Positions 23,704 through 33,888 of a stretch of DNA of 64,000 nucleotides are shown here, one piece after another; position 1 is the stretch's first letter; the number at the start of each line of letters is the position of its first letter. Source of the stretch: Halorubrum rubrum. GTDB lineage: Archaea > Halobacteriota > Halobacteria > Halobacteriales > Haloferacaceae. Below the pieces are notes generated by a model. That model saw only the letters and a list, made by a program, of their open reading frames with translations. It made no database searches and was not told the origin of the DNA. The translations under genes were made by a program, and so were the position numbers. The stretch spans positions 62,001 through 126,000 of the forward strand of contig NZ_JANHDM010000004.1 of assembly GCF_024494685.1 (NCBI RefSeq), read 5' to 3'.

Positions 23704-24531
23704 GTGACGGACATGGACCTCCTCGTCGCGGTCCTCGCCGGGATCGTTCAGGGCGTCGTCGAGTGGCTGCCGGTCTCGAGCCAGGGGAACCTCGCGTTGT
23801 TCCTCACGTTCGTCGGCACCGAGCCGGAGGCCGCCCTCCAGCTCGCGCTCTTCTTACAGGTGGGGACGACGCTCTCGGCGGCGACGTACTACCGCGGGGA
23901 GATCCTGACCGCGCTGCGCGCGACACCCGGCTGGCGGCCCGCCGGCGCGTACGACGGCGACGCGGCGCTCGTCTCGTATCTCGTCCTCGCCAGTGCGATG
24001 ACCGGTCTGGTCGGGATCCCGCTGTACGTCTTCGCCGTGGACCTGGCGAGTCGGCTCACGGGCGGCGTCTTCATCGCCGTCATCGGCGTCCTGCTCCTGG
24101 TGACCGGCGTCCTGACGTACGCCTCCGAGTCGGTGTCGATGGGCGGGCGACACGATCCGACGCTCGTCGACTCGCTGCTCGTCGGGGCCGCCCAGGGCCT
24201 CGCGATCCTTCCGGGCATCTCTCGGTCCGGGATGACGGCGAGCACGCTGTTGTTCCGGAGCTACGACCCGCCGTCGGCGTTTCGGCTGTCCTTTCTGCTT
24301 TCGATCCCCGCGAGCCTCGGTGCGGCGGTCCTGACGCTTCTCGATGCCGGGGGACTTCCGGGGATCGACCCGACCGCGGCCGCAGTCGCGCTCGGAGTCA
24401 GCGCGGTCGTCGGCTACGCCACGATCGATGCGCTGATGCGGATCGTCGAGCGGGTCCCGTTCTGGGCCGTCTGTTTCGCGCTCGGGGGGATCGCGATCGT
24501 CGGCGGCGGCGTCGTCTCGGTCGTCGTGTGA
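23704..24531 (+). CDS. UppP/BacA-type undecaprenyl-diphosphate phosphatase family protein
   Basis: 275 residues, normal length, with about seven or eight membrane helices. The active-site motifs are present: residues 15-30 contain GVVEWLPVSSQGNLAL (family consensus E-F/W-LPISSxxH/N) and LPGISRSGMTAS lies near 175. It is expected to recycle polyprenyl (dolichyl-type) diphosphate carriers at the membrane, which would feed N-glycosylation and polysaccharide export. Start is GTG 23704; ATG 23713 is an alternative. The usual first-motif histidine is replaced by Asn (SSQGN), a variant seen in archaeal members. Confidence 0.88.
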   Translation: MTDMDLLVAVLAGIVQGVVEWLPVSSQGNLALFLTFVGTEPEAALQLALFLQVGTTLSAATYYRGEILTALRATPGWRPAGAYDGDAALVSYLVLASAMTGLVGIPLYVFAVDLASRLTGGVFIAVIGVLLLVTGVLTYASESVSMGGRHDPTLVDSLLVGAAQGLAILPGISRSGMTASTLLFRSYDPPSAFRLSFLLSIPASLGAAVLTLLDAGGLPGIDPTAAAVALGVSAVVGYATIDALMRIVERVPFWAVCFALGGIAIVGGGVVSVVV

Positions 24532-24810
24532 GTCGCGGCGAGATCCGCGCCGTGACCGTCCGTCGATGACGCGAATACGTACTACGGCTATTCTGTCATT
24601 AGATTTCACGGACGACGGCTCTAGTGCTTCCTTCCCGGAAATTTATCGGATCAGAAACGTCCATTTTCGTAACCGATATATGATCGACCGGGTTGGGTAC
24701 GAGTATCCCGCAGTGCGTGACCGTCTGGCGGTCGCGCGGGCGTTGAGCGTCGGCGTTGTCGACGCCTGAGCATCCGCGCTAGCGGCAGCACCGGCGCTCG
24801 TGGGCCAATC
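24532..24810. promoter_or_regulatory. Spacer upstream of surface-protein gene
   Basis: 279 bp with TATA-like stretches (AAATTTATCGG near 24638, CGATATATG near 24674) and a small hairpin GACCG-tctgg-CGGTC (24719-24733). A 67-codon open frame (24566-24769) lies here, but it has no family features and I do not call it a gene. Confidence 0.4.
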
Positions 24811-27800
24811 ATGACACGTGAGAACTCGCTTCGGATCGTCGCGATCGTTGCCGTTCTAACTATCGTCGTCAGTCTGGCCGGGATCGGGTTGGGGGCTTCT
24901 GTGGTGGATGCTGAATCATCTGATGAAGTTTATATAAACCAGACGGGATCTCCGACAGATATTGTTCCTGGAGATACTACTCATACCGTTCATGATATAC
25001 AAATTAATCAAAATAGTGATTATTCTGAAAATGAAAATGTCTACTTAGACATTGACCTTTCTAGAATCTCAACACATGGCGTAAACACATCATCTGCATA
25101 CATCGAAAATACAACAATACGAAATGGAGATCTTCTCAGTCAAGAAGAATATGTCTCTGATAATGGTAATAAGAGTCTCCGTCTGGTGATTGAACATTCC
25201 GGTAATGGGGATCCTATCTATGTCGATAGGATATTAATTGCTGGAATTGTTATAGATGCTGCTAATCCATATTCAAATGTTCAGTATTCTTTCGAAGTTG
25301 GTCGTAATAATAACAGTTCATTACGCAATTCTTTTTCGTCTACAAGTGACTCGATACTCTCTGAAAGATTTAATATCGCCGGAGGATCGTTCCAATTTAG
25401 AGATCAGGCAACTGGATCTCCTGACGAAGATGGGTTCACCACTCTTTCTGCTACAGTTGAGGATGTGGAAGCAAACGTAAATAGCACACTTGTTGTCGCT
25501 TTTGACGGAAAATATACTCGTATTGCGGGGATTAAATCTGTTTCACACGATGATCTTAATGGAGATAATGAGATCTCTATTAAATATCTTGAATCAAATG
25601 GTTTTCCAGGACCACATGCGATTTATCTCGTACCAGAAAGTCGATTGAGCAGTGAAGACTATAGTGCTGGAGATGAATTGCCAGAAGCAGCTTCAGAATT
25701 CTATATTGATAAACACGTGAGTAAGTCATTATATGGATCAATAAATTTTGAGAACATCTCCGCTGATACGGCAATAACAGACAACATCACTATCTCAAAT
25801 ACACTATTAGATGATGAATACGGCGGTTCTACTCCCTATATTGTTACTCTCCATCCGGTCTCGAATGATGGATCTGTTGTAACTGACGAATATATTGGAT
25901 CATCACAAATACTCACCGGGAATCAAGAAGATGTTATAATTGAATTGAAAAACAAATACGACGAAGAAACTCATCTGTCACAAAGTAACAAATATACAGC
26001 CGTTATGCGCCTTACTGATGATGGAACTGATGTTGGAGATCCTGTTTCTCTTGGATCTTATCCGATATTACAGAATTCAGACTTTAATCGGCAATTTGTA
26101 CAGAATGGTATTTCCGATAGTGGCTTAATATCTATCAATAAATCTGAAAAAGCAACCTCTGCTACGAAACATTCGTTCACTCGTACAGAGTATCTGAATA
26201 CAACGATATACGCTGGAGGTCTCGTTGCTTTTGAAGTACCTAGCGACGAATCAGACCGTATTGAGTTATATCGTGAATCAGAGCACACGACATCTGTTCT
26301 CCAGGGAACAGAATCAACAAGCAATAGTTCGAGTCTCGTCTATTTCAATACTTCTCAGCTCCAAACCGGCGATTACTTTCTCCTTGGTGGCGGCTTTGAT
26401 GAAAACTCATCTTTCAGCGTAATCAGTAGTCGTGATCAATATTCTAACCTAACTGTTGTTCCTAACTCAACTACTCTTGGAAACAAAACTGAATTCGAAT
26501 TAGTGGCAGATGCCAACACAACCAACCTCGCGATCACGGAGTCGAACACGGATACACAGATAGCCACCGCGAGCGTTACGACGCCACGTGAAGAACCGAC
26601 CACGCTCCGTTTCAACACGTACGCGGCGGGCAACCCCGATCTCGCCGGCGATCTCTTCACGATCGAGGAGCCGGGAACGATCGAGTCGGTCACGACTCCG
26701 GAAATCGACGGATCGATTCCACCGGGAGAGTACGAGATCACGGCGACTGCGGCCCCGAACGGACCGATCGACACCGCGACCGTGAGGCTTCGAAACCGAT
26801 CGACGAACGGCCTCTCGCTGTATTCGACCGCGGAAACCGCCGCCGCCGACTTCTCCGCGCCCGAGACGGTCTCGGACGCGATCGCGAACGAGACGCTCAC
26901 ATCCACGGCGACGGTTACCGACAACGACACCGTCGTCTACGCGATCAACGCCACCGGACTCGACGGCTACACCTCGGTCCGCGACCCGGCCCTCACGACC
27001 GGGTCCGATCTCGATCGACTCGCCGGACTCGAGTTCGCGATCTCGAACGCGACGGGTTCCGGATCGACCGCGACGCCCGTAGCGACCGCGAACGGCACGA
27101 CGGTCCTCCCACACGCGACGGGGCTGTTCCTCGTCGGCAACGCCAACGAGACGCTCGGCGAGACCGTCGCGGCGACCGGTGAAACCGACCTCGCGGCGAC
27201 GTTCGACGTGGTCGACGACCGCCTCCGCACGGCCGCCGGATCGAACGCCACCCACGCCGGTGTCGCCCCGTTCACGTACGCCCGAAATACGACCGAACCC
27301 GCCGGAACCGGTGGCTCCGACGAAACCGACGAGTCGGACGGTTCCACCGACTCCGGCAACGTCACCGACTCCGGCAACGTCACCGACTCCGACGGATCCG
27401 ACGCCGAATCGTCGACTGGAACGACGACCGACGGGACCGCGTCGTCCGACACTACGGACGGAGGCGACGATGAAACGACCACCGACGGCGATGGTACCGC
27501 GGATCAACCCGGACGGACGACCACCGGAACCGACGAGAACACTAACACGACTGACACAACCGAAACCAGCGACGGGACGGACGGCGTAAGCGATACGTCG
27601 ACTACGGAGACCGATCCGACCGACGGAGAGGCGGTCGATGAGGCGACCGTCACCGACGGGACCGCTGACGATACGGTCGCCGCCGATGACGGCAGTGACG
27701 GGTCCGACTCCGGTGGGTCCGAATCGGCCGACGCCGGCGGAGGGACCGAAACGGGTGGTACACCCACCGGTGCCGGAGATTCAACCGATCCCGGCTCGAC

Positions 27801-28590
27801 GAGTCCCGATACCAGCGGCGACGGAGGCAACGGCGGGAGTGGCGGTGGGGGTAGTGAGAGCGGGGGCGAGGGTAGTGGCGGTACGAGCGCTGCTGGCGGA
27901 AGTGGCGGCAGTGGTGGAGGCGGTAGTGGTGGAGGCGGTAGTGGTGGAAGCGGTAGTGGTGGAGGCGGGGACAGCAGTGGAGGCGGCGGGGGCGTAGGAG
28001 AGAGTAGCGGCGTCGGACGTGGCGATGGCGCCGGCGATCGATCCGGTCCCGGTGACGGACCGGGGTCGGGATCGAACGCCGACGCCGGCGACTCGACTCC
28101 CGCGACCGACCGCGATGAAAGCGTGTCCGGCGTCGACGACCCGACGACCCGATCGAGTTCCGCGGACGACGGCGGGGGCGTTCGGCGCGCGGATCCCGAT
28201 CGAGCGTCCTCGATTCGTGCCGCCGAGGAGCGTGCCCTCCGTGACCGCAAGGAGATCGGTCCCCGACCGGTGGCCGATCTGAACGCTCCCGACGAGGCCG
28301 AGTACGTCTCGCGCTTCACGGCCGTCGAGCGGGCGTCATCGCGCGACGCGACGAAAGCGAGCGATCGCGACGGCCCCCCGACCGAGGCTCCGGCGACCGA
28401 GGAGGCGGCCGCCGCTGATGGGTCCCCCGCGTCGGAGGGGGATCGCTCCGAGCGGCCGCCCACCTTCGAGGAGGCCCCGCTGCGCTCGACCGCCTACGAC
28501 GTTCCGGGCTTCGACGTCGGTACCGCGCTGGTCGCGCTCGTCGCGGCGAGCCTGCTCGCCGGCCGCCGGCGAACGGGGTCGAAGGGGTAG
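24811..28590 (+). CDS. Large PGF-CTERM surface glycoprotein with AT-rich ectodomain
   Basis: 1259 residues. A signal peptide (about 1-34, ending GASVVDA) is followed by an ectodomain rich in N-x-S/T sequons. Two segments resemble DUF7282-type beta domains: FQFRDQATGSPDEDGFTTL (near 195) and YGSINFENISADTAIT through EYIGSSQILTGNQEDVIIEL (near 310-380). Then come a Thr/Asp-rich stalk (about 830-1010) and a Gly/Ser-rich low-complexity stretch. The C-terminus has the archaeosortase signal: PGFDVGTALVALVAASLLAG then RRR. ArtA would cut there and attach a lipid. Composition is mosaic: 25681-25740 has 21 G/C of 60, 27001-27060 has 39 of 60, with sharp switches near 24915 and 26520. Confidence 0.87.
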   Translation: MTRENSLRIVAIVAVLTIVVSLAGIGLGASVVDAESSDEVYINQTGSPTDIVPGDTTHTVHDIQINQNSDYSENENVYLDIDLSRISTHGVNTSSAYIENTTIRNGDLLSQEEYVSDNGNKSLRLVIEHSGNGDPIYVDRILIAGIVIDAANPYSNVQYSFEVGRNNNSSLRNSFSSTSDSILSERFNIAGGSFQFRDQATGSPDEDGFTTLSATVEDVEANVNSTLVVAFDGKYTRIAGIKSVSHDDLNGDNEISIKYLESNGFPGPHAIYLVPESRLSSEDYSAGDELPEAASEFYIDKHVSKSLYGSINFENISADTAITDNITISNTLLDDEYGGSTPYIVTLHPVSNDGSVVTDEYIGSSQILTGNQEDVIIELKNKYDEETHLSQSNKYTAVMRLTDDGTDVGDPVSLGSYPILQNSDFNRQFVQNGISDSGLISINKSEKATSATKHSFTRTEYLNTTIYAGGLVAFEVPSDESDRIELYRESEHTTSVLQGTESTSNSSSLVYFNTSQLQTGDYFLLGGGFDENSSFSVISSRDQYSNLTVVPNSTTLGNKTEFELVADANTTNLAITESNTDTQIATASVTTPREEPTTLRFNTYAAGNPDLAGDLFTIEEPGTIESVTTPEIDGSIPPGEYEITATAAPNGPIDTATVRLRNRSTNGLSLYSTAETAAADFSAPETVSDAIANETLTSTATVTDNDTVVYAINATGLDGYTSVRDPALTTGSDLDRLAGLEFAISNATGSGSTATPVATANGTTVLPHATGLFLVGNANETLGETVAATGETDLAATFDVVDDRLRTAAGSNATHAGVAPFTYARNTTEPAGTGGSDETDESDGSTDSGNVTDSGNVTDSDGSDAESSTGTTTDGTASSDTTDGGDDETTTDGDGTADQPGRTTTGTDENTNTTDTTETSDGTDGVSDTSTTETDPTDGEAVDEATVTDGTADDTVAADDGSDGSDSGGSESADAGGGTETGGTPTGAGDSTDPGSTSPDTSGDGGNGGSGGGGSESGGEGSGGTSAAGGSGGSGGGGSGGGGSGGSGSGGGGDSSGGGGGVGESSGVGRGDGAGDRSGPGDGPGSGSNADAGDSTPATDRDESVSGVDDPTTRSSSADDGGGVRRADPDRASSIRAAEERALRDRKEIGPRPVADLNAPDEAEYVSRFTAVERASSRDATKASDRDGPPTEAPATEEAAAADGSPASEGDRSERPPTFEEAPLRSTAYDVPGFDVGTALVALVAASLLAGRRRTGSKG

Positions 28591-28665
28591 ACCACCGGGA
28601 TCGACCGGCGCGGCCGTCCGCGGTTTGGCGGTATCCTTTTCGTGACGCGACGCCTTCCTCCGCGT

Positions 28666-28833
28666 ATGAGCGTCACCATCTCACCCCCGACCGACCGAAC
28701 CTGCGAACTGTGCGGCCGCACCGAACGCTGGGACGACGAGGTGGAGGGCTGGCGGATCGACGAGGACCCCGGCGACGTCTACTGTATCCACGACTGGGAC
28801 GTCAACGGAACGTACGCACCGTTCGAAGAGTAG
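28666..28833 (+). CDS. HEWD family small zinc-finger-like protein
   Basis: 55 residues from ATG 28666. CELCGRTERWDDE near residues 13-25 and CIHDWDVNGTYAPFEE at the end give a C-x-x-C...C pattern and the H-D/E-W-D motif that names this haloarchaeal family. Probably a small zinc-binding protein of unknown role; haloarchaea encode many such proteins. Earlier in-frame starts are possible, but this ATG gives the family's usual length. Confidence 0.82.
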   Translation: MSVTISPPTDRTCELCGRTERWDDEVEGWRIDEDPGDVYCIHDWDVNGTYAPFEE

Positions 28834-29049
28834 TTGACGAACGACCGGATATATCGCGGATCGGGGTGTCTCTATCGCACTTCCTTAGCTGATCGTCTAT
28901 TTTTGAATCTGTTTTGGGCTCGTTTTTGACTGAACGTAGATTGTGATAAACCGTACCAATCCCTTATAGATAATTACCTTATATTCCCTAATGTGTGTAC
29001 GATGGTTCCTACCCATATCAGGGTTATTCCTTTAACCCATGATCCGTGA

Positions 29050-29054
29050 GGAGG
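29050..29054 (+). promoter_or_regulatory. Shine-Dalgarno GGAGG before gltB
   Basis: GGAGG (in GAGGAGGTG) lies 3 nt before ATG 29058, closer than the usual 5-9 nt. It supports that ATG rather than GTG 29046. An inverted repeat GGGTTA-ttcctt-TAACCC (29021-29038) lies just upstream. Confidence 0.5.
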
Positions 29055-29057
29055 TGT

Positions 29058-32000
29058 ATGACCAAGTCACGTAGTACCATCCCCGAGCCGGGGACGACTC
29101 GGGACGACCGCGACGCGGGGCTCGCCTCCCCGACCGACGACCGCTCGAACTGCGGTATCGGCGGCGTCATCGACCTCGACGGCGCGCCCGCTCACGACAC
29201 CGTACGCGACGCCGTCCGCCTCTTGGAGAACCTCGAACACCGGGGGACGACCGGCGCGGAGGAGAACACCGGCGACGGGGCCGGGATCATGGTCGCGCGG
29301 CCCGACGAGTTCTTCGCGGCGGTCGTCGACGCCGACCTCCCCGAGGAGTACGCCGTCGGCTCCGTCTTCATGCCGCCGGAGCCGGGCGTACAAGCCGAGA
29401 TCCACGACGTCATCGCCGAGGTGCTCTCCGTGTACGGCTTGGAGGTGCTCGCCTGGCGGGACGTCCCGACCGACAACGGCGACCTCGGCGAGACCGCGCT
29501 CGACTCGGAGCCCCACGTCGCTCAGCTGTTCGTCGCGCCGGTCGAGGGGGCCGGACTCGCCGAGCGGTTCACCGATCCGGACGCCGACCCCGACGCCGAT
29601 CCCGACCTGCTCGGGTTCGACCGCGCGCTGTACGCCGCCCGTCGCGAGATCGAGAACGTCGTGGGCGACGTCGACGGCGCGGGGCGCTTTTACGTCTGCT
29701 CGTTCGACCGCCAGCGCGTCGTGTACAAGGGACTTCTCAAGGGCTCACAGCTCGCCGAGTACTACCCGGATCTTCGAGACGAGCGGTTCGCGAGCTACGT
29801 CGCGTTGGTCCACGCCCGCTTCTCGACGAACACGCTCGGCGCGTGGCACCTCGCGCATCCGTACCGCAACGTGGTCCACAACGGCGAGTTCAACACGATC
29901 CGCGGGAACGTGAACTGGATGCGCGCCCGCGAGAACGACCTGGACCACCCGGCGTTCGGCGCGGAGCTCGAGACGATCCGCCCGGTGATCGACGACCCGA
30001 ACCAGTCCGACACCGCCAGCCTCGACAACGCGGTCGAGCTCCTCTTACAGACCGGCCGCGACCTCCCGCACGTCCTGCGGATGCTCGTTCCCGAGGCGTT
30101 CCGCGACGACGACCTCATGGCCGCGGAGCGCGCGGACTTCTACGACTACCACGCCTCGCTCGTCGAGCCGTGGGACGGTCCCGCGCTCGTCATCGGCTTC
30201 GACGGCGACCGCGTCGCGGGCGTGCTCGACCGCAACGGGCTCCGGCCCTGCCGCTACGAGGTCACGACCGAGAACCGGCTCGTCGTCGGCAGCGAGGTCG
30301 GCGCGCTCCCGACCGACGCCGCGGACGTGACGCGCCGCGGCCGCCTCCAGCCCGGCGAGATCTTCGTCGCCGACCCCGAGGAGGGCCGGATCGTTCCCGA
30401 CGACGAAGTGTTCGACGAGCTCACCGACGAGAGGTACGGCGAGTGGGTCGACGACGGACAGACGGCGCTCGACGACCTCGTCGGCGAGGACGCGGAGGCG
30501 ACGACGGACGCCGACTCGGCGACGGACGAGGGCCCGGCGGACGAGGACCGCACCGTCCGCGCGTACCAGGCCGCCTTCGGCTACACCACGGACTCGCTGA
30601 ACCACCTCGTGGAGCCGATGGCCGAGGCGGGGAAGGACCCCGTCGGGTCGATGGGCGACGACACGCCGCTGTCGGTACTCGCCGACGTCGACCGGCCGCT
30701 CTTCACCTACTTCAAACAGCTGTTCGCGCAGGTGTCGAACCCGCCGATCGACTACATCCGCGAGGAGCTCGTCACCTCGCTCGAGTCCCGGATCGGCAAC
30801 CAGCGCAACCTGCTCGCGGAGACGCCCGAGCACGCCCGCCAGATCGTCGCCGACTCTCCCGTCCTGTCGAACGTCGAGACGGCTGCGCTGAAGGACCTCG
30901 ACGGCGATACGGGCTTCTCCGCCGAGACCGTCGACATCACCTACGACCGCGGCACGTCGCTCACCGACGCCGTCACCCGGATCCGCCGGGAGGCGTCCGC
31001 CGCGATCGAGGCGGGCGCGGACGTGGTCGTGCTCTCGGACCGGGCGATCGGTCCGGACCGGCTCGCGGTGCCGAGCCTGCTCGTCACCGGCGCGGTTCAC
31101 CACCACCTCGTGCGCAACGGGCTCCGGAACCGCGCGGGACTCGTCGTCGAGTCCGGCGAGCCGCACGAGGTCCACCACCTCGCCACGCTCGTCGGCTACG
31201 GGGCGGACGCGGTCGACCCGTACCTCGCGTACGCCTCCATCGCCGACGTGGTTGCCGGCCCGGACGGCGCGGACGAGGCTGACGCGCTCGCCGCCTACCG
31301 CGGCGCGCTGGAGGACGGCCTCCTGAAGACGATGGCGAAGATGGGGATCTCGACGGTCGAGTCCTACCAGGGCGCACAGATCTTCGAGGCGGTCGGGCTC
31401 GACTCCGGGCTCGTCGGCGAGTTCTTCGAGGGCACCGAGATCCGCACCGAGGGGATCGGGCTCGAGGAGATCGAGGACGACCTCCGGACCCGCCACGCGA
31501 TGGCCTTCGGCGTCGACCCCGAACTCGAGACGGTCGGCGAGTACGAGAACCGTTCGTCGGGCGTCCATCACGGCTGGAACCCGCAGACGGTCGGAACGCT
31601 CCAGCAGGCGGTCCGGAGCGGCGACTACGAGCAGTACGGCGAGTTCGCCGACCTGGTCAACGACCAGTCCGAGACGCTCCAGACGCTGCGCGGACTCTTA
31701 GAGTTCGACTCCGACCGCGACCCGGTCCCGGTCGAGGAGGTGGAGCCCGTCGAGTCGATCGTCGAGCGCTTCTCGACGGCCGCGATGAGCCTCGGGAGCC
31801 TCTCGCCGGAGGCCCACGAGAACAACGCGATCGCGATGAACCGGCTGGGCGCGAAGTCCAACACCGGCGAGGGCGGCGAGCCGCCCGAGCGGTTCGACAC
31901 CGAGAAGGAGTGTACCGTGAAACAGGTCGCCTCCGGGCGCTTCGGCGTCACCGCGGAGTACCTCGCGAGCGCGGACGAGCTCCAGATCAAGATGGCACAG

Positions 32001-33698
32001 GGGTCGAAGCCGGGCGAGGGCGGCCACCTCCCCGGCGAGAAGGTCAACGAGATGATCGCCCACGTCCGGTGTTCCACGCCCGGCGTCGGGCTCATCTCCC
32101 CGCCACCGCAACACGACATCTACTCGATCGAGGACCTGAAACAGCTCATCTTCGATCTGAAGGCGGCGAACCCCGCCGCCGACGTCAACGTGAAGCTCGT
32201 CTCGGAGGCGGGGATCGGCACCATCGCGGCGGGCGTCGCGAAGGCGAACGCCGACGTGGTCCACGTCTCCGGCCACTCCGGCGGGACCGGAGCGTCGCCG
32301 AAGACGTCGATCAAGAACGCGGGGCTCCCGTGGGAGCTGGGGCTCGCGGAGGCGAATCAGATGCTTCGCGCGACCGGGCTGCGCGACCGGATCCGGGTGG
32401 CGGCCGACGGCGGGCTCAAGACCGGCCGCGACGTGGCCGTCGCCGCCGCGCTCGGCGCGGAGGAGTACGTCTTCGGTACGGCCTCGCTCGTCACCTCCGG
32501 CTGCGTGATGGCCCGGCAGTGTCACGAGAACACCTGCCCCGTCGGCGTCGCCACCCAGCGCGAGGACCTCAGACAGCGGTTCCCCGGCCAGCCCGACCAC
32601 GTGATCAACTACATGACGTTCATCGCTCAGGAGCTGCGCGAGCTCATGGCCGAGCTCGGGTTCACGGAGCTCGAGGAGTTCGTCGGCCGGCCCGACCTGT
32701 TGGCCCAGCGCGAGACCGACCACGAGAAGGCGAGCCACCTCGACCTCTCGGCGGTGATCGCCGACCCTGCCGGCGACTCCCGCACCAAGACGCGCGCACA
32801 GACGCACGCCGGCATCGAGTCGCTGCTCGACTGGGACCTGATCGAGGAGGCGTCGCCCGCCATCGAGGACGGGACGCCCGTCGCGCTCACCCGCGACATC
32901 GACAACGTCGACCGCGCGGTCGGCGCGACGCTCTCGAACCGCGTCGTCTCCGAACACGGCGGCGAGGGGCTCGCGGACGACACCGTCACCTGTCGGTTCG
33001 ACGGGCACGCGGGACAGAGTTTCGGCGCGTTCCTCGCGCGCGGGATCACGATGGAGCTCGCCGGCGCGGCGAACGACTACGTCGGCAAGGGGCTCTCCGG
33101 CGGGCGGATCGTGATCTCGACCCCCGAGGACGCGGGCTACGACCCGGCCGAGAACGTCGTCGCCGGCAACGTCTGTCTCTACGGCGCGACCGCGGGCGAG
33201 ACGTACGTCAACGGCGTCGCCGGCGAGCGCTTCGGCGTCCGCAACTCGGGCGTGAAAGCCGTCGTCGAGGGGCTCGGAGACCACGGCTGTGAGTACATGA
33301 CCGGCGGCGTCGTCGCCGTGCTCGGCGACACCGGCCGCAACTTCGCGGCCGGGATGTCCGGCGGCGTCGCGTACGTGTACGACCCCGACGACCGGCTCGA
33401 CGACCGGATCAACCGCGGGATGGTGTCGCTCTCGCGCGACCTCGACGCCAGCGACGAGGCGATGCTCCGCCGGCTCGTCGAGAACCACCGGGCGTACACC
33501 GACAGCGATCGCGCCGCCGAGCTGCTCGACGACTGGGAGGCCACGCTCTCGGACTTCGTGCGGGTCTTCCCCGACGCGTACGCCGACGTGATCGCCGAGG
33601 GCACGGGCACCGACGTGCGCGAGGAGCCGCCCGCGCCGGCCGACGCCGCGCCCGCTGCCGCCGCCGACACGACCGGGCAGGTCTCGAGCGGCGACTGA
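29058..33698 (+). CDS. gltB: Glutamate synthase large subunit
   Basis: 1546 residues, full GltB length. Domain order: class II glutamine amidotransferase (CGIGGVIDLDG with the nucleophile Cys near residue 32, NLEHRGTTGAEENTGDGAG), central domain, FMN-binding synthase domain (GSLSPEAHENNAIAMNRLGA; GEGGHLPGEKV; VSGHSGGTGASP), iron-sulfur cysteines (CVMARQCHENTCPVGV) and the C-terminal GXGXG beta-helix. It transfers the glutamine amide to 2-oxoglutarate, making two glutamates. No small (GltD) subunit gene is adjacent, so it probably uses ferredoxin or a distant partner. About 30 residues precede the catalytic Cys; they would have to be removed to expose it. Confidence 0.95.
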   Translation: MTKSRSTIPEPGTTRDDRDAGLASPTDDRSNCGIGGVIDLDGAPAHDTVRDAVRLLENLEHRGTTGAEENTGDGAGIMVARPDEFFAAVVDADLPEEYAVGSVFMPPEPGVQAEIHDVIAEVLSVYGLEVLAWRDVPTDNGDLGETALDSEPHVAQLFVAPVEGAGLAERFTDPDADPDADPDLLGFDRALYAARREIENVVGDVDGAGRFYVCSFDRQRVVYKGLLKGSQLAEYYPDLRDERFASYVALVHARFSTNTLGAWHLAHPYRNVVHNGEFNTIRGNVNWMRARENDLDHPAFGAELETIRPVIDDPNQSDTASLDNAVELLLQTGRDLPHVLRMLVPEAFRDDDLMAAERADFYDYHASLVEPWDGPALVIGFDGDRVAGVLDRNGLRPCRYEVTTENRLVVGSEVGALPTDAADVTRRGRLQPGEIFVADPEEGRIVPDDEVFDELTDERYGEWVDDGQTALDDLVGEDAEATTDADSATDEGPADEDRTVRAYQAAFGYTTDSLNHLVEPMAEAGKDPVGSMGDDTPLSVLADVDRPLFTYFKQLFAQVSNPPIDYIREELVTSLESRIGNQRNLLAETPEHARQIVADSPVLSNVETAALKDLDGDTGFSAETVDITYDRGTSLTDAVTRIRREASAAIEAGADVVVLSDRAIGPDRLAVPSLLVTGAVHHHLVRNGLRNRAGLVVESGEPHEVHHLATLVGYGADAVDPYLAYASIADVVAGPDGADEADALAAYRGALEDGLLKTMAKMGISTVESYQGAQIFEAVGLDSGLVGEFFEGTEIRTEGIGLEEIEDDLRTRHAMAFGVDPELETVGEYENRSSGVHHGWNPQTVGTLQQAVRSGDYEQYGEFADLVNDQSETLQTLRGLLEFDSDRDPVPVEEVEPVESIVERFSTAAMSLGSLSPEAHENNAIAMNRLGAKSNTGEGGEPPERFDTEKECTVKQVASGRFGVTAEYLASADELQIKMAQGSKPGEGGHLPGEKVNEMIAHVRCSTPGVGLISPPPQHDIYSIEDLKQLIFDLKAANPAADVNVKLVSEAGIGTIAAGVAKANADVVHVSGHSGGTGASPKTSIKNAGLPWELGLAEANQMLRATGLRDRIRVAADGGLKTGRDVAVAAALGAEEYVFGTASLVTSGCVMARQCHENTCPVGVATQREDLRQRFPGQPDHVINYMTFIAQELRELMAELGFTELEEFVGRPDLLAQRETDHEKASHLDLSAVIADPAGDSRTKTRAQTHAGIESLLDWDLIEEASPAIEDGTPVALTRDIDNVDRAVGATLSNRVVSEHGGEGLADDTVTCRFDGHAGQSFGAFLARGITMELAGAANDYVGKGLSGGRIVISTPEDAGYDPAENVVAGNVCLYGATAGETYVNGVAGERFGVRNSGVKAVVEGLGDHGCEYMTGGVVAVLGDTGRNFAAGMSGGVAYVYDPDDRLDDRINRGMVSLSRDLDASDEAMLRRLVENHRAYTDSDRAAELLDDWEATLSDFVRVFPDAYADVIAEGTGTDVREEPPAPADAAPAAAADTTGQVSSGD

Positions 33699-33888
33699 GT
33701 CGGCGAACGCCCCTCTCTCGTGGTTTTGGCTGGACTCGCGATGCTGACGTAACTGGAGATCAAAGTAGGTGGTGCCGTCGACGTCCTCTACTATACGACT
33801 CCGCGAGCGTATCGGACGGCTGCGTCATCCGTTCCAGTTCGAACGAATGACACTCCGAGATCCGGACGGTGTCTCCGGACTCGGGCCG

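Noticed and set aside
24566-24769. 67-codon open frame upstream of the surface-protein gene
   Set aside because: No motifs, and it occupies the probable promoter region.
27504-28463. Antisense Pro/Ser-rich open frame opposite the surface protein's Gly-rich region
   Set aside because: It is the mirror of a low-complexity Gly/Ser/Asp coding stretch and has no independent evidence.
29843-31571. Long open frames in other frames over glutamate synthase (including a 508-codon antisense one)
   Set aside because: They arise from the GC-rich third-position bias and have no family motifs; the gltB frame contains all conserved motifs.
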